Position numbers and translations under genes: made by a program. From Prolixibacteraceae bacterium (lineage in GTDB: Bacteria; Bacteroidota; Bacteroidia; Bacteroidales; Prolixibacteraceae), in NCBI GenBank assembly GCA_019856515.1, contig CP082230.1, forward strand, positions 3,224,001 to 3,288,000: a stretch of 64,000 bases of DNA, written 5' to 3'. The notes below the pieces were generated by a model. It saw only the letters and a list, made by a program, of their open reading frames with translations, did not search any database and was not told the DNA's origin. Every line of letters begins with the position of its first letter. Position 1 is the first letter of the stretch. Positions 9,058 through 19,048 of the stretch are shown here, piece after piece.

Positions 9058-9705
9058 ATGGTACAGATAAAAGCTTGTTTATTCGATTTAGATGGTGTGA
9101 TAGTAGATACTGCTAAGTACCACTACATTGCATGGAAAGAGTTAGCTAATGAGTTAGGTTTCGATTTCACAGAAGATGATAATGAGAGACTAAAAGGGGT
9201 GAGTAGAATGCGCTCTTTGGACATATTGTTAGAGATTGGAAACAAAACGCTAACAGAAGAGGAGAAGCTTCACTATGCAGAAAAGAAGAATACGAACTAT
9301 GTTTCTTACATCCAGAAGATGAAAGAAGATGAGATTCTTCCAGGTGTAACAACATTCTTAAATATACTACGCGAGAACGGTATAAAGATCGCTTTAGGAT
9401 CGGCAAGTAAAAATGCTCCTTTAATTCTTACCCAAATAGGATTGACCTCATACTTTGATGAGATAGTAGATGGAAACAGTGTATCGAAAGCAAAACCAGA
9501 TCCTGAGGTATTCACGAAAGGGGCTTCGTTGTTAGGTGTTCCTGCGGAAGAGTGTGTCGTTTTCGAAGATGCCGTAGCAGGGATCGAAGCTGCTAAAGCA
9601 GGTGGCATGTTTTGTATTGGTGTAGGAGATCAAGAGACACTGTCAGAAGCAGATTTTGTGATCAAAGGTTTTGAAGAGATGAGCTTGGATCGTCTTAAGT
9701 TTTAA
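9058..9705 (+). CDS. pgmB: Beta-phosphoglucomutase (HAD superfamily)
   Basis: A 215-residue cytoplasmic enzyme converting beta-D-glucose-1-phosphate to glucose-6-phosphate. HAD motif I is LFDLDGVIVDT (about 8-18, first Asp the nucleophile). The cap region has RLKGVSRMRSLDILLE, close to known beta-PGMs. Motif II is GSASKNAP, the motif III lysine lies in SKAKPDPEVF, and motif IV is VFEDAVAGIEAAKAGGM. It sits between the permease and the GH65 phosphorylase, whose product is its substrate. It starts 11 bp after the permease stop and is surely co-transcribed. Confidence 0.94.
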   Translation: MVQIKACLFDLDGVIVDTAKYHYIAWKELANELGFDFTEDDNERLKGVSRMRSLDILLEIGNKTLTEEEKLHYAEKKNTNYVSYIQKMKEDEILPGVTTFLNILRENGIKIALGSASKNAPLILTQIGLTSYFDEIVDGNSVSKAKPDPEVFTKGASLLGVPAEECVVFEDAVAGIEAAKAGGMFCIGVGDQETLSEADFVIKGFEEMSLDRLKF

Positions 9706-9732
9706 GGGTAACGAAAGAAAAAGAGATTAGAT

Positions 9733-12036
9733 ATGAAAGATTTTATCATACATGATAATTGGAAAGTAATTGAGGACCAATATCACCCAGAATGGAATGA
9801 GATTAGCGAGAGTTTAATGAGTCTTGGAAATGGACGCATGGGAGGTCGCGCTAATTTTGAGGAGAAATTCACAGGAAAGACCCTACAAGGAAACTATGTA
9901 GCAGGTGTTTACTATCCAGATAAAACTCGTGTGGGTTGGTGGAAAAATGGATATCCTGAGTACTTCGCTAAAGTTCTTAATGGAGCAAATTGGATTGGTA
10001 TAGATGTCACTATTGGTGATGAAGATCTAGACCTAGCAACTTGTGAAGTATTGGATTTCCACAGAGAGCTTGACATGAAAGAGGGACACTTGGTTCGTCG
10101 TTTCACTGCAAAGCTTCCTAGTGGTAAAATCGTAGAAGTACATGCACAACGTTTTATGAGTATTGTAGACTCAGAAACAGGTGCCATTAGATATAGTGTT
10201 AAAGCCGTAAACTTCTCTGACCGTATTACGATCAAGCCTTACGTTGATTTCGACGTAATGAATAAGGATACCAACTACGATGAGAAGTTTTGGGACGAAG
10301 TGGAGAAGCAGATAACTACTGGTGAAGGTTATATTACCGCAGAGACGAGAAAAACGCTATTCCACGTTACTTCTGGTATGAAATTCCAGATCTTTGTAGA
10401 TGGCGAAAAGCAACGTCTTAGCGCAGATTTAGAAGAGCGTAACAAATATGTCTCAAACATCGTGACTCTTGATGTGAAAGAGGGTCAGACATTAACTGTA
10501 GAGAAATTTGGTGTAAATCTTTCATCAGAATATACTTCGAAGAGTGAGTTGATGAACGATGCAAAGCAGTTTTTGCATAAAGCTTTCGATAAAGGATTCG
10601 ACCAAATGCTTAAAGAGCACAAAGATGCTTGGGCAGTTAAATGGGAGACCAGTGATGTAATTATCGAAGGTGATGCTGCTGCACAACAAGGTATTCGTTT
10701 TAATATCTTCCAGTTAAACCAAACATATACCGGTGAGGATCCACGATTGAATATTGGGCCTAAAGGATTTACTGGAGAGAAGTACGGAGGAAGTACATAT
10801 TGGGATACTGAGGCATACTGTTTGCCATTCTATTTGGCAACAGCTCCAGAAGAGATCTCAAAGAACCTTCTCCTTTATCGACACAAACATTTGGATAGAG
10901 CTATTGAGAATGCAGGTAAATTAGGTTTTACTAATGGTGCTGCACTATATCCAATGGTTACAATGAATGGTGAAGAGTGTCACAACGAGTGGGAAATTAC
11001 ATTTGAAGAGATTCATCGTAATGGAGCGATTGCTTTTGCAATTTATGAGTATATCCGCTACACCAATGACTTTGAATATCTAGCTCCTCATGGATTTGAA
11101 GTATTGCTAGGAATCTCTCGTTTTTGGGCACAACGTGTGAATTGGTCAAACCACCTTAACAAGTATGTGATGTTAGGAGTAACTGGACCAAATGAGTACG
11201 AGAACAATGTGGATAACAACTACCATACGAACCGTTTGGCTCAATGGACACTTAAATATACGAAAGAGGTTGTCGACTACTTGAAAGAGAATCATGCTGC
11301 AGAGTATGAGACACTAAAAGAGAAGTGGAACTTCGATGAAGCAAAAGAGGTAGAGAAGTGGTTGGATATTGTTGATAACATGCATTTCCCTTATGATGAG
11401 ACTCGTCAGGTCTACCTACAGCAGGATAACTTCTTAAATAAAGAGATTGTCCCTACGGCAGAGATGGGAGAGGAAAATCGTCCAATTAACCAGAAATGGT
11501 CTTGGGATAGAATTCTTCGTTCTTGTTATATAAAGCAAGCTGATACACTTCAGAGTCTATACCTTTTCGAAGATGAGTTCGATACAGAGACGATTAAAAG
11601 ACACTTCGATTTCTATGAACCAATTACAGTTCATGAGTCGTCTTTATCACCATGTATCCATAATATCTTAGCGGCAAAAATTGGTAATCATGACAAAGCT
11701 TATGAGATGTACCTTCGTACTGCTCGTTTGGACTTGGATGATTATAACAACGATACAGAAGATGGTCTACACATCACTTCGATGGGTGGAACCTGGATGG
11801 GATTCGTTATGGGATTCGGTGGTTTCCGTGCAAGAAACAACCGTCTTGTCCTTAACCCATTCTTACCAAAAGAGTGGAAAGGCTATAGCTTTAAAGTTAA
11901 CTTCAGAGGTGCACACCTTAAAGTTCAAGCTACTCATGACAATATCATCATTGAAAATATCTCTGATGTACCATGCGAATTGACTGTATTTGATAAAGAG
12001 TATACTTTAGCTGGAAACGATACGCTAAAGTTGTAA
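9733..12036 (+). CDS. GH65 glycoside phosphorylase, probable maltose phosphorylase
   Basis: A 767-residue enzyme without a signal peptide, so cytoplasmic. Layout: N-terminal beta-sandwich, (alpha/alpha)6 barrel, C-terminal sheet. The segment ECHNEWEITFEEIHRNGAI (C416 onward) holds the catalytic general acid, the first Glu of HNEWE. Phosphate-binding loops are visible as SSLSPCIHNILAAKIG and GGTWMGFVMGFGGFR. Family members act on maltose, trehalose, kojibiose or nigerose. Maltose is favoured by the close match to lactobacillar maltose phosphorylases around the acid and by pgmB, the permease and the starch enzymes nearby. It would yield glucose plus beta-glucose-1-phosphate. It lies 27 bp after pgmB. 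Confidence 0.92.
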   Translation: MKDFIIHDNWKVIEDQYHPEWNEISESLMSLGNGRMGGRANFEEKFTGKTLQGNYVAGVYYPDKTRVGWWKNGYPEYFAKVLNGANWIGIDVTIGDEDLDLATCEVLDFHRELDMKEGHLVRRFTAKLPSGKIVEVHAQRFMSIVDSETGAIRYSVKAVNFSDRITIKPYVDFDVMNKDTNYDEKFWDEVEKQITTGEGYITAETRKTLFHVTSGMKFQIFVDGEKQRLSADLEERNKYVSNIVTLDVKEGQTLTVEKFGVNLSSEYTSKSELMNDAKQFLHKAFDKGFDQMLKEHKDAWAVKWETSDVIIEGDAAAQQGIRFNIFQLNQTYTGEDPRLNIGPKGFTGEKYGGSTYWDTEAYCLPFYLATAPEEISKNLLLYRHKHLDRAIENAGKLGFTNGAALYPMVTMNGEECHNEWEITFEEIHRNGAIAFAIYEYIRYTNDFEYLAPHGFEVLLGISRFWAQRVNWSNHLNKYVMLGVTGPNEYENNVDNNYHTNRLAQWTLKYTKEVVDYLKENHAAEYETLKEKWNFDEAKEVEKWLDIVDNMHFPYDETRQVYLQQDNFLNKEIVPTAEMGEENRPINQKWSWDRILRSCYIKQADTLQSLYLFEDEFDTETIKRHFDFYEPITVHESSLSPCIHNILAAKIGNHDKAYEMYLRTARLDLDDYNNDTEDGLHITSMGGTWMGFVMGFGGFRARNNRLVLNPFLPKEWKGYSFKVNFRGAHLKVQATHDNIIIENISDVPCELTVFDKEYTLAGNDTLKL

Positions 12037-12050
12037 TATACCTATATTAA

Positions 12051-12105
12051 TAAACCCTATCCTCCTTCTCTTGTTATTAAAAGAAGTGAGGTATAGGGTT
12101 TATTT
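12051..12105 (+). terminator. Strong hairpin between the GH65 and GH13 genes
   Basis: TAAACCCTAT pairs with ATAGGGTTTA; an inner pairing CCTC...GAGG extends the stem. The trailing T-run is weak, so partial termination or mRNA processing is possible and would lower expression of the two hydrolases relative to the cytoplasmic enzymes. Confidence 0.55.
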
Positions 12106-12127
12106 GCATTAAAAAACACATACAGAG

Positions 12128-14044
12128 ATGAAAAGAAAAACTATATTATGCCTACTTCTATCCTTCTTTGTTAGCTTTAATCTTATCGCAGCAAAGCCTA
12201 AATTGGATAGAGTAGAACCGATGTTTTGGTGGGCAGGGATGCATAATCCCCATCTACAATTGATGGTTCATGGTCAAGATATTGCTTTAACTCAGGTATC
12301 CATCAATTACCCAGGAGTGGAGGTAAAAGGTGTAACCCAATTAGATAGCAAGAACTACATCTTTATTGATTTAAACATCTCCAAAGATGCTAAAGCTGGA
12401 GTATTTGATATTCTTTTTAAGCAGAAGAATAAGGTTATTGCAAAATATGCTTATGAGCTACGTTCTCGTGAAGCTGGTTCTGCTATGCGAGAAGGTTTCA
12501 ACACCAAAGATGCACTCTATCTAATTATGCCAGATCGTTTTGCAAATGGGGATACCTCTAATGATAATATCAAAGTAATGCGAGAGAACCTTAACCGTGA
12601 GAACTCTTTAGGGCGTCATGGTGGAGATATCGCAGGTATAGTAAAGAACTTAGACTATATTATCGATCAAGGATACACTGCTATTTGGTTAAATCCCGTA
12701 ATTGAAAACGATATGCCAGCCAATTCATATCATGGATATGCAGTGACTGATTTTTATCAAATTGACCGTCACTATGGTTCAAACGAAGATTATAGGGCTT
12801 TTGCAAAAGATGCTAAAGACAAAAACATTAAGTTGATTATGGACATGATCTTTAACCACTGTGGTGCATTACACTGGTGGATGAAAGATCTTCCATCAAA
12901 TGATTGGATCAACAATATGCCTGAAGGGGTAGATATGGGTAAAATTGAATATACAGACGAGGCCATGAATAAAATGGACAAGTCTGCATTTACCATTACA
13001 ACCCATAGAAAGACAGTGATCCAAGACCCTCATGTGGCAAAAGGAGATCAAGATCATATGGTAGATGGATGGTTTGTTCCTTCTATGCCAGACCTAAACC
13101 AAAAGAATCCTTATGTGGCTAGATATCTTATCCAAAACTCGATATGGTGGATAGAGTATGCTCATCTTGCAGGTATCCGTATGGACACTTACCCATACCC
13201 TGACAAGAACATGATGGCACAATGGAATAAGGAAGTGTTGGAAGCATATCCAAACTTCACGATTGTGGGAGAAGAGATGTTCTTTGATCCATCTATCGTA
13301 TCATACTGGGAGGGAAATGAAGCCAATAAAGATGGTTATATCCCTTACACACCATCAATGATGGACTTCCCTCTTCAAGGTGCATTGTGTAAAGGATTCA
13401 CTGAAGAAGAAGGTTGGGAAAATGGGTTAATGAGAATTTACTTAACGTTAGCCAAAGACTTTCTATATAGCAATCCATATAACCTTGTTACTTTCCCAGA
13501 TAATCACGATTTATCTCGTTACTACTCTGTGTTGAATAAAGATCTAGATCTTTGGAAGATGGGGATAGCAACAGTGCTTACAACAAGAGGTATTCCTCAG
13601 ATATTTTATGGGACAGAGACGTTAATGGAAGGTTTCGCTCATGATGGACATGGTAAGATGAGGGCAGACTTCCCTGGTGGTTGGAGTGGTGATAAGGTCA
13701 ACGCTTTCACAGGAGAAGGTCTAAATAAAGATCAAAAAGATGCTCAAAAATATATCCGTACACTATTAAAATGGAGAAAAGGATCTAAGGCGATCACTGA
13801 AGGTAAACTTATTCACTTTATCCCAGAGAACGGCATATACCTATATTCTCGATATACTAATAGTGAGAGAGTCGTAGTCATTCTAAATAAGAATGAGGAG
13901 GCTAAAGATGTGGATCCACTACGTTATGAACAAGTTCTAAAAGGTTTTACAAAAGGACATTCTGTACTTGATAATAAAGAGGTGGATGTGACAACTCCTA
14001 TCCACATTGACGGAAAGAGTGTAATAATTCTTGAACTTCACTAA
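12128..14044 (+). CDS. GH13 neopullulanase/cyclomaltodextrinase, SusA-like
   Basis: A 638-residue periplasmic alpha-glucan hydrolase. It has a signal peptide (MKRKTILCLLLSFFVSFNLIAA), an N-terminal beta-sandwich (about 24-115, the cyclomaltodextrinase N-domain type) and a GH13 barrel. The four GH13 regions are visible: MDMIFNHCG (about 237-245), GIRMDTYPY with the nucleophile Asp (about 348-356), VGEEMF with the acid Glu (about 380-385) and FPDNHDLSR (about 455-463). A small C-terminal sheet follows. In the Bacteroides Sus system SusA cuts imported maltodextrins in the periplasm, and the same role fits here. Confidence 0.93.
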   Translation: MKRKTILCLLLSFFVSFNLIAAKPKLDRVEPMFWWAGMHNPHLQLMVHGQDIALTQVSINYPGVEVKGVTQLDSKNYIFIDLNISKDAKAGVFDILFKQKNKVIAKYAYELRSREAGSAMREGFNTKDALYLIMPDRFANGDTSNDNIKVMRENLNRENSLGRHGGDIAGIVKNLDYIIDQGYTAIWLNPVIENDMPANSYHGYAVTDFYQIDRHYGSNEDYRAFAKDAKDKNIKLIMDMIFNHCGALHWWMKDLPSNDWINNMPEGVDMGKIEYTDEAMNKMDKSAFTITTHRKTVIQDPHVAKGDQDHMVDGWFVPSMPDLNQKNPYVARYLIQNSIWWIEYAHLAGIRMDTYPYPDKNMMAQWNKEVLEAYPNFTIVGEEMFFDPSIVSYWEGNEANKDGYIPYTPSMMDFPLQGALCKGFTEEEGWENGLMRIYLTLAKDFLYSNPYNLVTFPDNHDLSRYYSVLNKDLDLWKMGIATVLTTRGIPQIFYGTETLMEGFAHDGHGKMRADFPGGWSGDKVNAFTGEGLNKDQKDAQKYIRTLLKWRKGSKAITEGKLIHFIPENGIYLYSRYTNSERVVVILNKNEEAKDVDPLRYEQVLKGFTKGHSVLDNKEVDVTTPIHIDGKSVIILELH

Positions 14045-14054
14045 ACATAGCATA

Positions 14055-14095
14055 GAGAAGAAGGCATCTTTGTGGTGTTTTCTTCTCATCTTTTT
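14055..14095 (+). terminator. Probable terminator after the GH13 gene
   Basis: GAGAAGAA (14055-14062) pairs with TTCTTCTC (14080-14087), followed by ATCTTTTT. The GH31 gene begins about 190 bp later and may have its own promoter. Confidence 0.55.
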
Positions 14096-14238
14096 AAAGT
14101 GAAAACCATTATACGTCAACAGATGACATCTATGAGAAGGGGGTTGGATTTGCAGCAATGCATTCAACCTTTTTTTGTATCTAAGAGAAGGGTTACGAAA
14201 TACCCATCAGTCAATCCGTTGTATTCAGGATACGAGTA

Positions 14239-14252
14239 ATACCAATTGGTAT
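14239..14252. promoter_or_regulatory. 14-bp perfect palindrome upstream of the GH31 gene
   Basis: ATACCAATTGGTAT lies 36 bp before the GH31 ATG. It resembles an operator but differs from the LacI-type sites in this locus. No partner is identified. Confidence 0.4.
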
Positions 14253-14288
14253 CACACGATAATTTAAACCATATAGATACACTTTCTT

Positions 14289-16670
14289 ATGAAAAAAGTT
14301 CATGTAAAGTACTACCTAATGCTTTTTGTCGCACTCTACTCATGGCGTGTTCAAGCACAAGTAAGTCATGTGGAGGTAACGGATAAAAAGATGTTATCCT
14401 TTCAATTAAACGAACTCCCTATAGAGATCTCGATATTCAACCCTTACACCATTGAAGTAAAAGCTTTAGAGGCGAACAAGGCACTGGAGACTTACGCTCT
14501 GGTTGGACAGAATCAACATGTTGATAACATCACGGAGGTCGATGGACAGGTTGTATTAGAAGGAGAGGAGTGGATAGCAAAGTTGACCAAACAACCATTT
14601 CAATTGGTTTTCTATAACAAAGTTGACTTAACCAACCCTATTGCTAGGTTAGTAGATATATCTTTTCAAAACCAACAGCTCTCCTTTGATTTCAAACTGT
14701 CTCCATCGGAGCAGATATATGGAGGAGGATCAAGGGCTCTAGACATGGATCGTAGGGGAGAGAAATTGAAGCTACATAATGAACCTCACTACTCTTATGG
14801 GTGGGGTGAGAAGAATTTAAACTTTTCACAACCGCTTTTTATCTCATCGAATAACTACAATATTTTCTACAATAGTGGTGCTACTGGAGAGGTCGATATT
14901 GCCAGTACGAAGAGAGATATTCTAAGTATTGGTTCTGGCTTTAGTGGTAATACCATCTACATCACCATTGGAAACTCACCAATAGATTTGCATCATAAAT
15001 TCGCAAGTCTAGTTGGAACAGCTCCACTTCCTCCACGTTGGGCAATGGGTAATTTGATGTCTCGTTTTGGATATACTAGTCAGAAACAAGCTGAAGAGAT
15101 GTTGGATAAAATGCAACAAGAGGAAATACCTGTAGATGCTATCATTTTGGATCTTTATTGGTTTGGATATGGACAAGAGAATTGGAGAATGGGAGACCTA
15201 AAATGGAATACAGATTCATTTCCTACACACCGAAGTATGATCCGTAATTTTAAACGTAAGGGAGTCGAAACGATTCTTATTGCTGAGCCTTTTATTTTAG
15301 AATCAACAGCAAGTCACAAAAGTGCGAACAAAGCAAATGCATTGGGACTCTCGGAAGATGGTAAGCCATTTGTTATTGAGAAGTTTTGGTTTGGTAAAGC
15401 TTCATTGGTAGATGTCTTCTCAAAACAAGGACAAGAGTGGTTCTGGAAAAAATATCAACCTCTTATTGAGGAGGGGGTATCTGCTTGGTGGGGAGACCTT
15501 GGAGAGCCAGAGATGCATCCTAATGGTATTCATTATAGCCTTGGAACAACAAACGAAGTACACAATATCTACGGACACTATTGGAGTAAACTTCTTTCGG
15601 ACAAATACAATAAGTTATATCCAAACAAGAGGTTGTTTCATTTAAATAGAGCTGGGTTTGTAGGGACGCAACGATTCTCTAGCTATCCATGGTCTGGAGA
15701 TGTTTCAAGAAGTTGGAGAGGACTGCGCCCTCAAGTGCCAATCATGTTAGGATTAAGCATGGGGCAGATGCCTTACGCTAGTTCAGATTTAGGCGGATTT
15801 TGTGCAGGGCCACAGAATAATGAACTGTATACAAGGTGGCTTCAATTTGGGGTATTTAACCCAATATACCGACCACACGGAGCTGATGTTCCATCTGAGG
15901 TTGTAGCATATCCAGATTCTGTTAAACAGATCGTTAAAAAAGCCATTGAACTTAGATACCAATTGATGCCATATAACTACACATTGGCATGGGAACAGGC
16001 AGTAGATGGTACACCATTGGCTAGACCTTGGTTTTATGAGAACAGTATTCCAAAAGAGATGTGGAATAGAAGTGATGTCTATATGTGGGGATCAAGCTTC
16101 TTGGTTTATCCTATATTAGCAGCGAAAGTTCAAAAGAAGGAAGTTTTTCTTCCATCAGGAGTATGGTTTGACTTCTTTTCTGGAGAGCGATATTTCGGAA
16201 ATAGTAATATAGACATAGATGTAACAATGGAACATATTCCTGTTTTTGTTAAAGCTGGAAGTTTCGTACCCATGGTTGATACATTCCAGAACACCAAACA
16301 GTATAGTACTGAAAAACTTTATCTACACTATTATGCAGATATGACAGTTCCTAATAGCACCTATACTTGGTTTAATGATGATGGTGAAAACAAGAATAGT
16401 ATCAGCAAGGAGATGTTTGAAACGATCAAAATTGATGCTAATCAAGATGGCAAATCATTGTCTCTTCGATTAGAACATAAAGGGAAACACTACTTAACAG
16501 GAAAGAAGAATGAAAGAGATATTCACATCGTTATTCACAATGTGGATAAACCTCACAAGCTACTGATAGAAGATAAGATACAGAATAAAAATGGAGTATG
16601 GAGTAAAGAAAATAAAACATTTGAAATAACCATTTCAGATCAAGTTAAGAACATAACATTGGAGTTCTAA
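14289..16670 (+). CDS. GH31 alpha-glucosidase
   Basis: A 793-residue exo-acting enzyme that releases glucose from non-reducing ends of alpha-glucans. It has a signal peptide ending at VQAQ (about residue 24), an N-terminal beta-sandwich, the GH31 barrel and C-terminal sheet domains. The nucleophile is Asp403 in WWGDLGEPEMHP; the downstream YPWSGDVSRSW holds the acid/base Asp. Periplasmic or surface location is inferred from the signal peptide. It fills the place taken by the GH97 enzyme SusB in Bacteroides thetaiotaomicron. The 244-bp gap before it, with a probable terminator and a palindrome, suggests partly independent expression. Confidence 0.93.
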   Translation: MKKVHVKYYLMLFVALYSWRVQAQVSHVEVTDKKMLSFQLNELPIEISIFNPYTIEVKALEANKALETYALVGQNQHVDNITEVDGQVVLEGEEWIAKLTKQPFQLVFYNKVDLTNPIARLVDISFQNQQLSFDFKLSPSEQIYGGGSRALDMDRRGEKLKLHNEPHYSYGWGEKNLNFSQPLFISSNNYNIFYNSGATGEVDIASTKRDILSIGSGFSGNTIYITIGNSPIDLHHKFASLVGTAPLPPRWAMGNLMSRFGYTSQKQAEEMLDKMQQEEIPVDAIILDLYWFGYGQENWRMGDLKWNTDSFPTHRSMIRNFKRKGVETILIAEPFILESTASHKSANKANALGLSEDGKPFVIEKFWFGKASLVDVFSKQGQEWFWKKYQPLIEEGVSAWWGDLGEPEMHPNGIHYSLGTTNEVHNIYGHYWSKLLSDKYNKLYPNKRLFHLNRAGFVGTQRFSSYPWSGDVSRSWRGLRPQVPIMLGLSMGQMPYASSDLGGFCAGPQNNELYTRWLQFGVFNPIYRPHGADVPSEVVAYPDSVKQIVKKAIELRYQLMPYNYTLAWEQAVDGTPLARPWFYENSIPKEMWNRSDVYMWGSSFLVYPILAAKVQKKEVFLPSGVWFDFFSGERYFGNSNIDIDVTMEHIPVFVKAGSFVPMVDTFQNTKQYSTEKLYLHYYADMTVPNSTYTWFNDDGENKNSISKEMFETIKIDANQDGKSLSLRLEHKGKHYLTGKKNERDIHIVIHNVDKPHKLLIEDKIQNKNGVWSKENKTFEITISDQVKNITLEF

Positions 16671-16675
16671 ATAGA

Positions 16676-16710
16676 TATACGTGGAGCTAAAATAATTAGC
16701 TTCACGTATA
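16676..16710 (+). terminator. Hairpin after the GH31 gene
   Basis: A 15-bp stem, TATACGTGGAGCTAA with TTAGCTTCACGTATA, one G-T pair and a 5-nt loop. It has no long T-run but is very stable and marks the end of the maltodextrin locus. Confidence 0.65.
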
Positions 16711-16838
16711 CCATTATTGAAATCAGAACATCACCTTTCCATTTATCTTATAATTTGTCATCACATCGATACCTTCAATGTGTATCATAGCAAAGGCAAT
16801 TTGGTCTCTTACCTACATGTTTGGCAGATAAAAGTATT

Positions 16839-18689
16839 TTAACCCAATGTCTCAAGAAGGAGATCTTTCGCATCCACATCACCTAGATCAGAAGCTCTTT
16901 TTAATAACAAAATGCCCTCCTTCTTATCGGCATTAATTGTTTGATTTTCGATGTGAAGCCTTCCAAGAAGTACCATTGCTGGAACAAACTCTCTATCCAC
17001 AGCAACTTTAAGTAGATCTATTGCCTTTTCATCACTCTCAAAAGTAGGTAACTGCAATAGAAGCACAGCATAGTTATAATATGCATGTATAACAGAATGG
17101 TCAATTGCATTCAAGTAATTCGTTTCAGCACGATCTAAGTCGATGATACCATCTTTTCCATGATGGTAAATCACTCCAATATTATTAAACGATTCTGGAT
17201 AACCATTATGAGCAGCAATTCGATAGTTTAATACCGCCTCAGACATGCGAGAGATACGCCATTGGTTCGTTTCATGACCATAACCTAGATGCCATGCTGC
17301 TCCACTATTCCCACAAGACAATGCTCTTTCAAAACATCTCTTTGACTCTTCAGCATCCTCGGATAGATATAGGAGGCCCAAATGAAAAAGAGCATACTTC
17401 TCCCATTTTTCTTTCACTTGTGAAAACAGAGTTTTGGATTGCATAGGATTCTGAACGACCAACTTTCCTTTCAAATACAGAAGAGCTAAAATATATCTTG
17501 ATAACTGATCTTCCTCAGAAGTAGCTCGCCTCAAATAGAGTAATGCTTGATTCTTATCCACTTCCACACCTCTTCCTATCCAATAGTATTTCGCCATCAT
17601 TCTTAATGCCTCTTTATCAGATCGTATTGAAGCTTTTGAGAAGTACATATAAGCCTTATCCCAATCTTTCATTTTAGCATATCTTCTCCCTTGATGGAAT
17701 AGGGCCTTGACATGATGGGCATCTACAGCTAAATCTAAATAATCGTATGCTTTGTTGATGTTACCATGATTCAGATAGATTGTATAGAGATCAAAATAGG
17801 CATCTGTACTTTTCTTATCCGAGGCCATCAGTAGATATTTCTCTCTCTCCTCCTCTTCAACTAAGGTAGAATAGAGGTATATAATATGCTCATCAGCATT
17901 GTCAATAATAGGAGATAGGATCTCTCTAGCATCAACGATTTCATTACGCTCAATATGTTCTTTTGCAATCTCCAATGAGGCTTGATGATTACCCGATTTT
18001 GCCGCTTTTAGAAACCAATACCTAGACTTCCTTGGTTGGTCATATTTCAATAATTCACCCAGTTTAAATTGTGCCTGTACACTAAATTCAGCAGCCTTTT
18101 CATTCCAATAGATGGCAAGTTTTTTAGAGACATCAACAGTAACTCCATCTTCAAAGAATGAAGCAACGGGCTCATACGCTTCTTTTACATCCCCTTTGGC
18201 CGCGTAGAAATACAGATCAACCTTCTCTTCAATCGTGATATGGTGTACAGAATATGGATGGGTATTTGCTATTCTAGCAGCTTTATAAGCACAATAGGCA
18301 TCTTGCTCTTTAACACCATTCATATAACAAGAGATTGCTTCCTCCCAAAGCTTTCTTGCTTCATAAGCATCTCCAAGAATTGACCATATATTATCGGCAC
18401 CTCGTTTTATTGCAAACCTATACCAACGATCCGCTTTAATGATATTATCAACACTTAAAAAATTATCTGCAATAAATACAATCTTATCGATAAGTGATAA
18501 GGACAAGAAAATATTCCACTCTTTACTGTCAAAGTCAAAGAGCTCATGGAATGCCAAAACACACTTTGCTTCCACATATTTCTTTTCAGATGCAGCATAT
18601 AAGTAGTCTATCGCTCTCTTCTCATTCCCTTGATCTATATATTTAAGTGCAGTATAGTAGAGCTTCTCTCCGTTTTTAAACCATTTCAT
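16839..18689 (-). CDS. Sel1-like/TPR repeat protein, cytoplasmic
   Basis: A 616-residue protein made almost wholly of Sel1/TPR-like helical hairpins, for example ALRMMAKYYWIGRGVEVDKN and AKYYWIGRGVEVDKNQALLY, LYLSEDAEESKRCFERAL and AETNYLNAIDH. It has no signal peptide or membrane segment. I use the ATG at 18689; the TTG two codons upstream adds only MQ. Sel1 proteins are scaffolds for protein-protein contacts, and no partner can be named here. It is alone on its strand, converging on the GH31 gene. Confidence 0.85.
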   Translation of the reverse strand: MKWFKNGEKLYYTALKYIDQGNEKRAIDYLYAASEKKYVEAKCVLAFHELFDFDSKEWNIFLSLSLIDKIVFIADNFLSVDNIIKADRWYRFAIKRGADNIWSILGDAYEARKLWEEAISCYMNGVKEQDAYCAYKAARIANTHPYSVHHITIEEKVDLYFYAAKGDVKEAYEPVASFFEDGVTVDVSKKLAIYWNEKAAEFSVQAQFKLGELLKYDQPRKSRYWFLKAAKSGNHQASLEIAKEHIERNEIVDAREILSPIIDNADEHIIYLYSTLVEEEEREKYLLMASDKKSTDAYFDLYTIYLNHGNINKAYDYLDLAVDAHHVKALFHQGRRYAKMKDWDKAYMYFSKASIRSDKEALRMMAKYYWIGRGVEVDKNQALLYLRRATSEEDQLSRYILALLYLKGKLVVQNPMQSKTLFSQVKEKWEKYALFHLGLLYLSEDAEESKRCFERALSCGNSGAAWHLGYGHETNQWRISRMSEAVLNYRIAAHNGYPESFNNIGVIYHHGKDGIIDLDRAETNYLNAIDHSVIHAYYNYAVLLLQLPTFESDEKAIDLLKVAVDREFVPAMVLLGRLHIENQTINADKKEGILLLKRASDLGDVDAKDLLLETLG

Positions 18690-19048
18690 TTGCAAACATT
18701 ATTTCATCCCAAATCACTCTCAAGATAGGTATAATACCGATTACATTTATGAATGATCAATATCCACGTGTTCTATTTTTAAACCTTGTTTAAACAATAT
18801 AAATTACCGAGTATTTATCGCTCATTTATTAATCCAATTGGCACAAACTACTTCAAAATGAATGATTAGACTATATTTATTCAAATTATCATAAAAATAT
18901 CTTCCAAAAATGATATTATTATTCTATTTTTAAGAGAATTATAAGTGATAATCAATATTTTTATCTTACTATTGTGTCAAAAATAGTGTAATTATACACA
19001 ACTTTCACGAGAAGAGATTATTTGCAGATAACTTTAATCATTCAAACC
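18690..19048. other. 359-bp divergent intergenic region
   Basis: AT-rich spacer between the Sel1-repeat gene (leftward) and the barrel gene (rightward). It has a small inverted repeat GTGTA-ATTA-TACAC at 18986-18999, about 50 bp before the barrel start. I see no gene and no convincing TAnnTTTG promoter. Confidence 0.5.
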
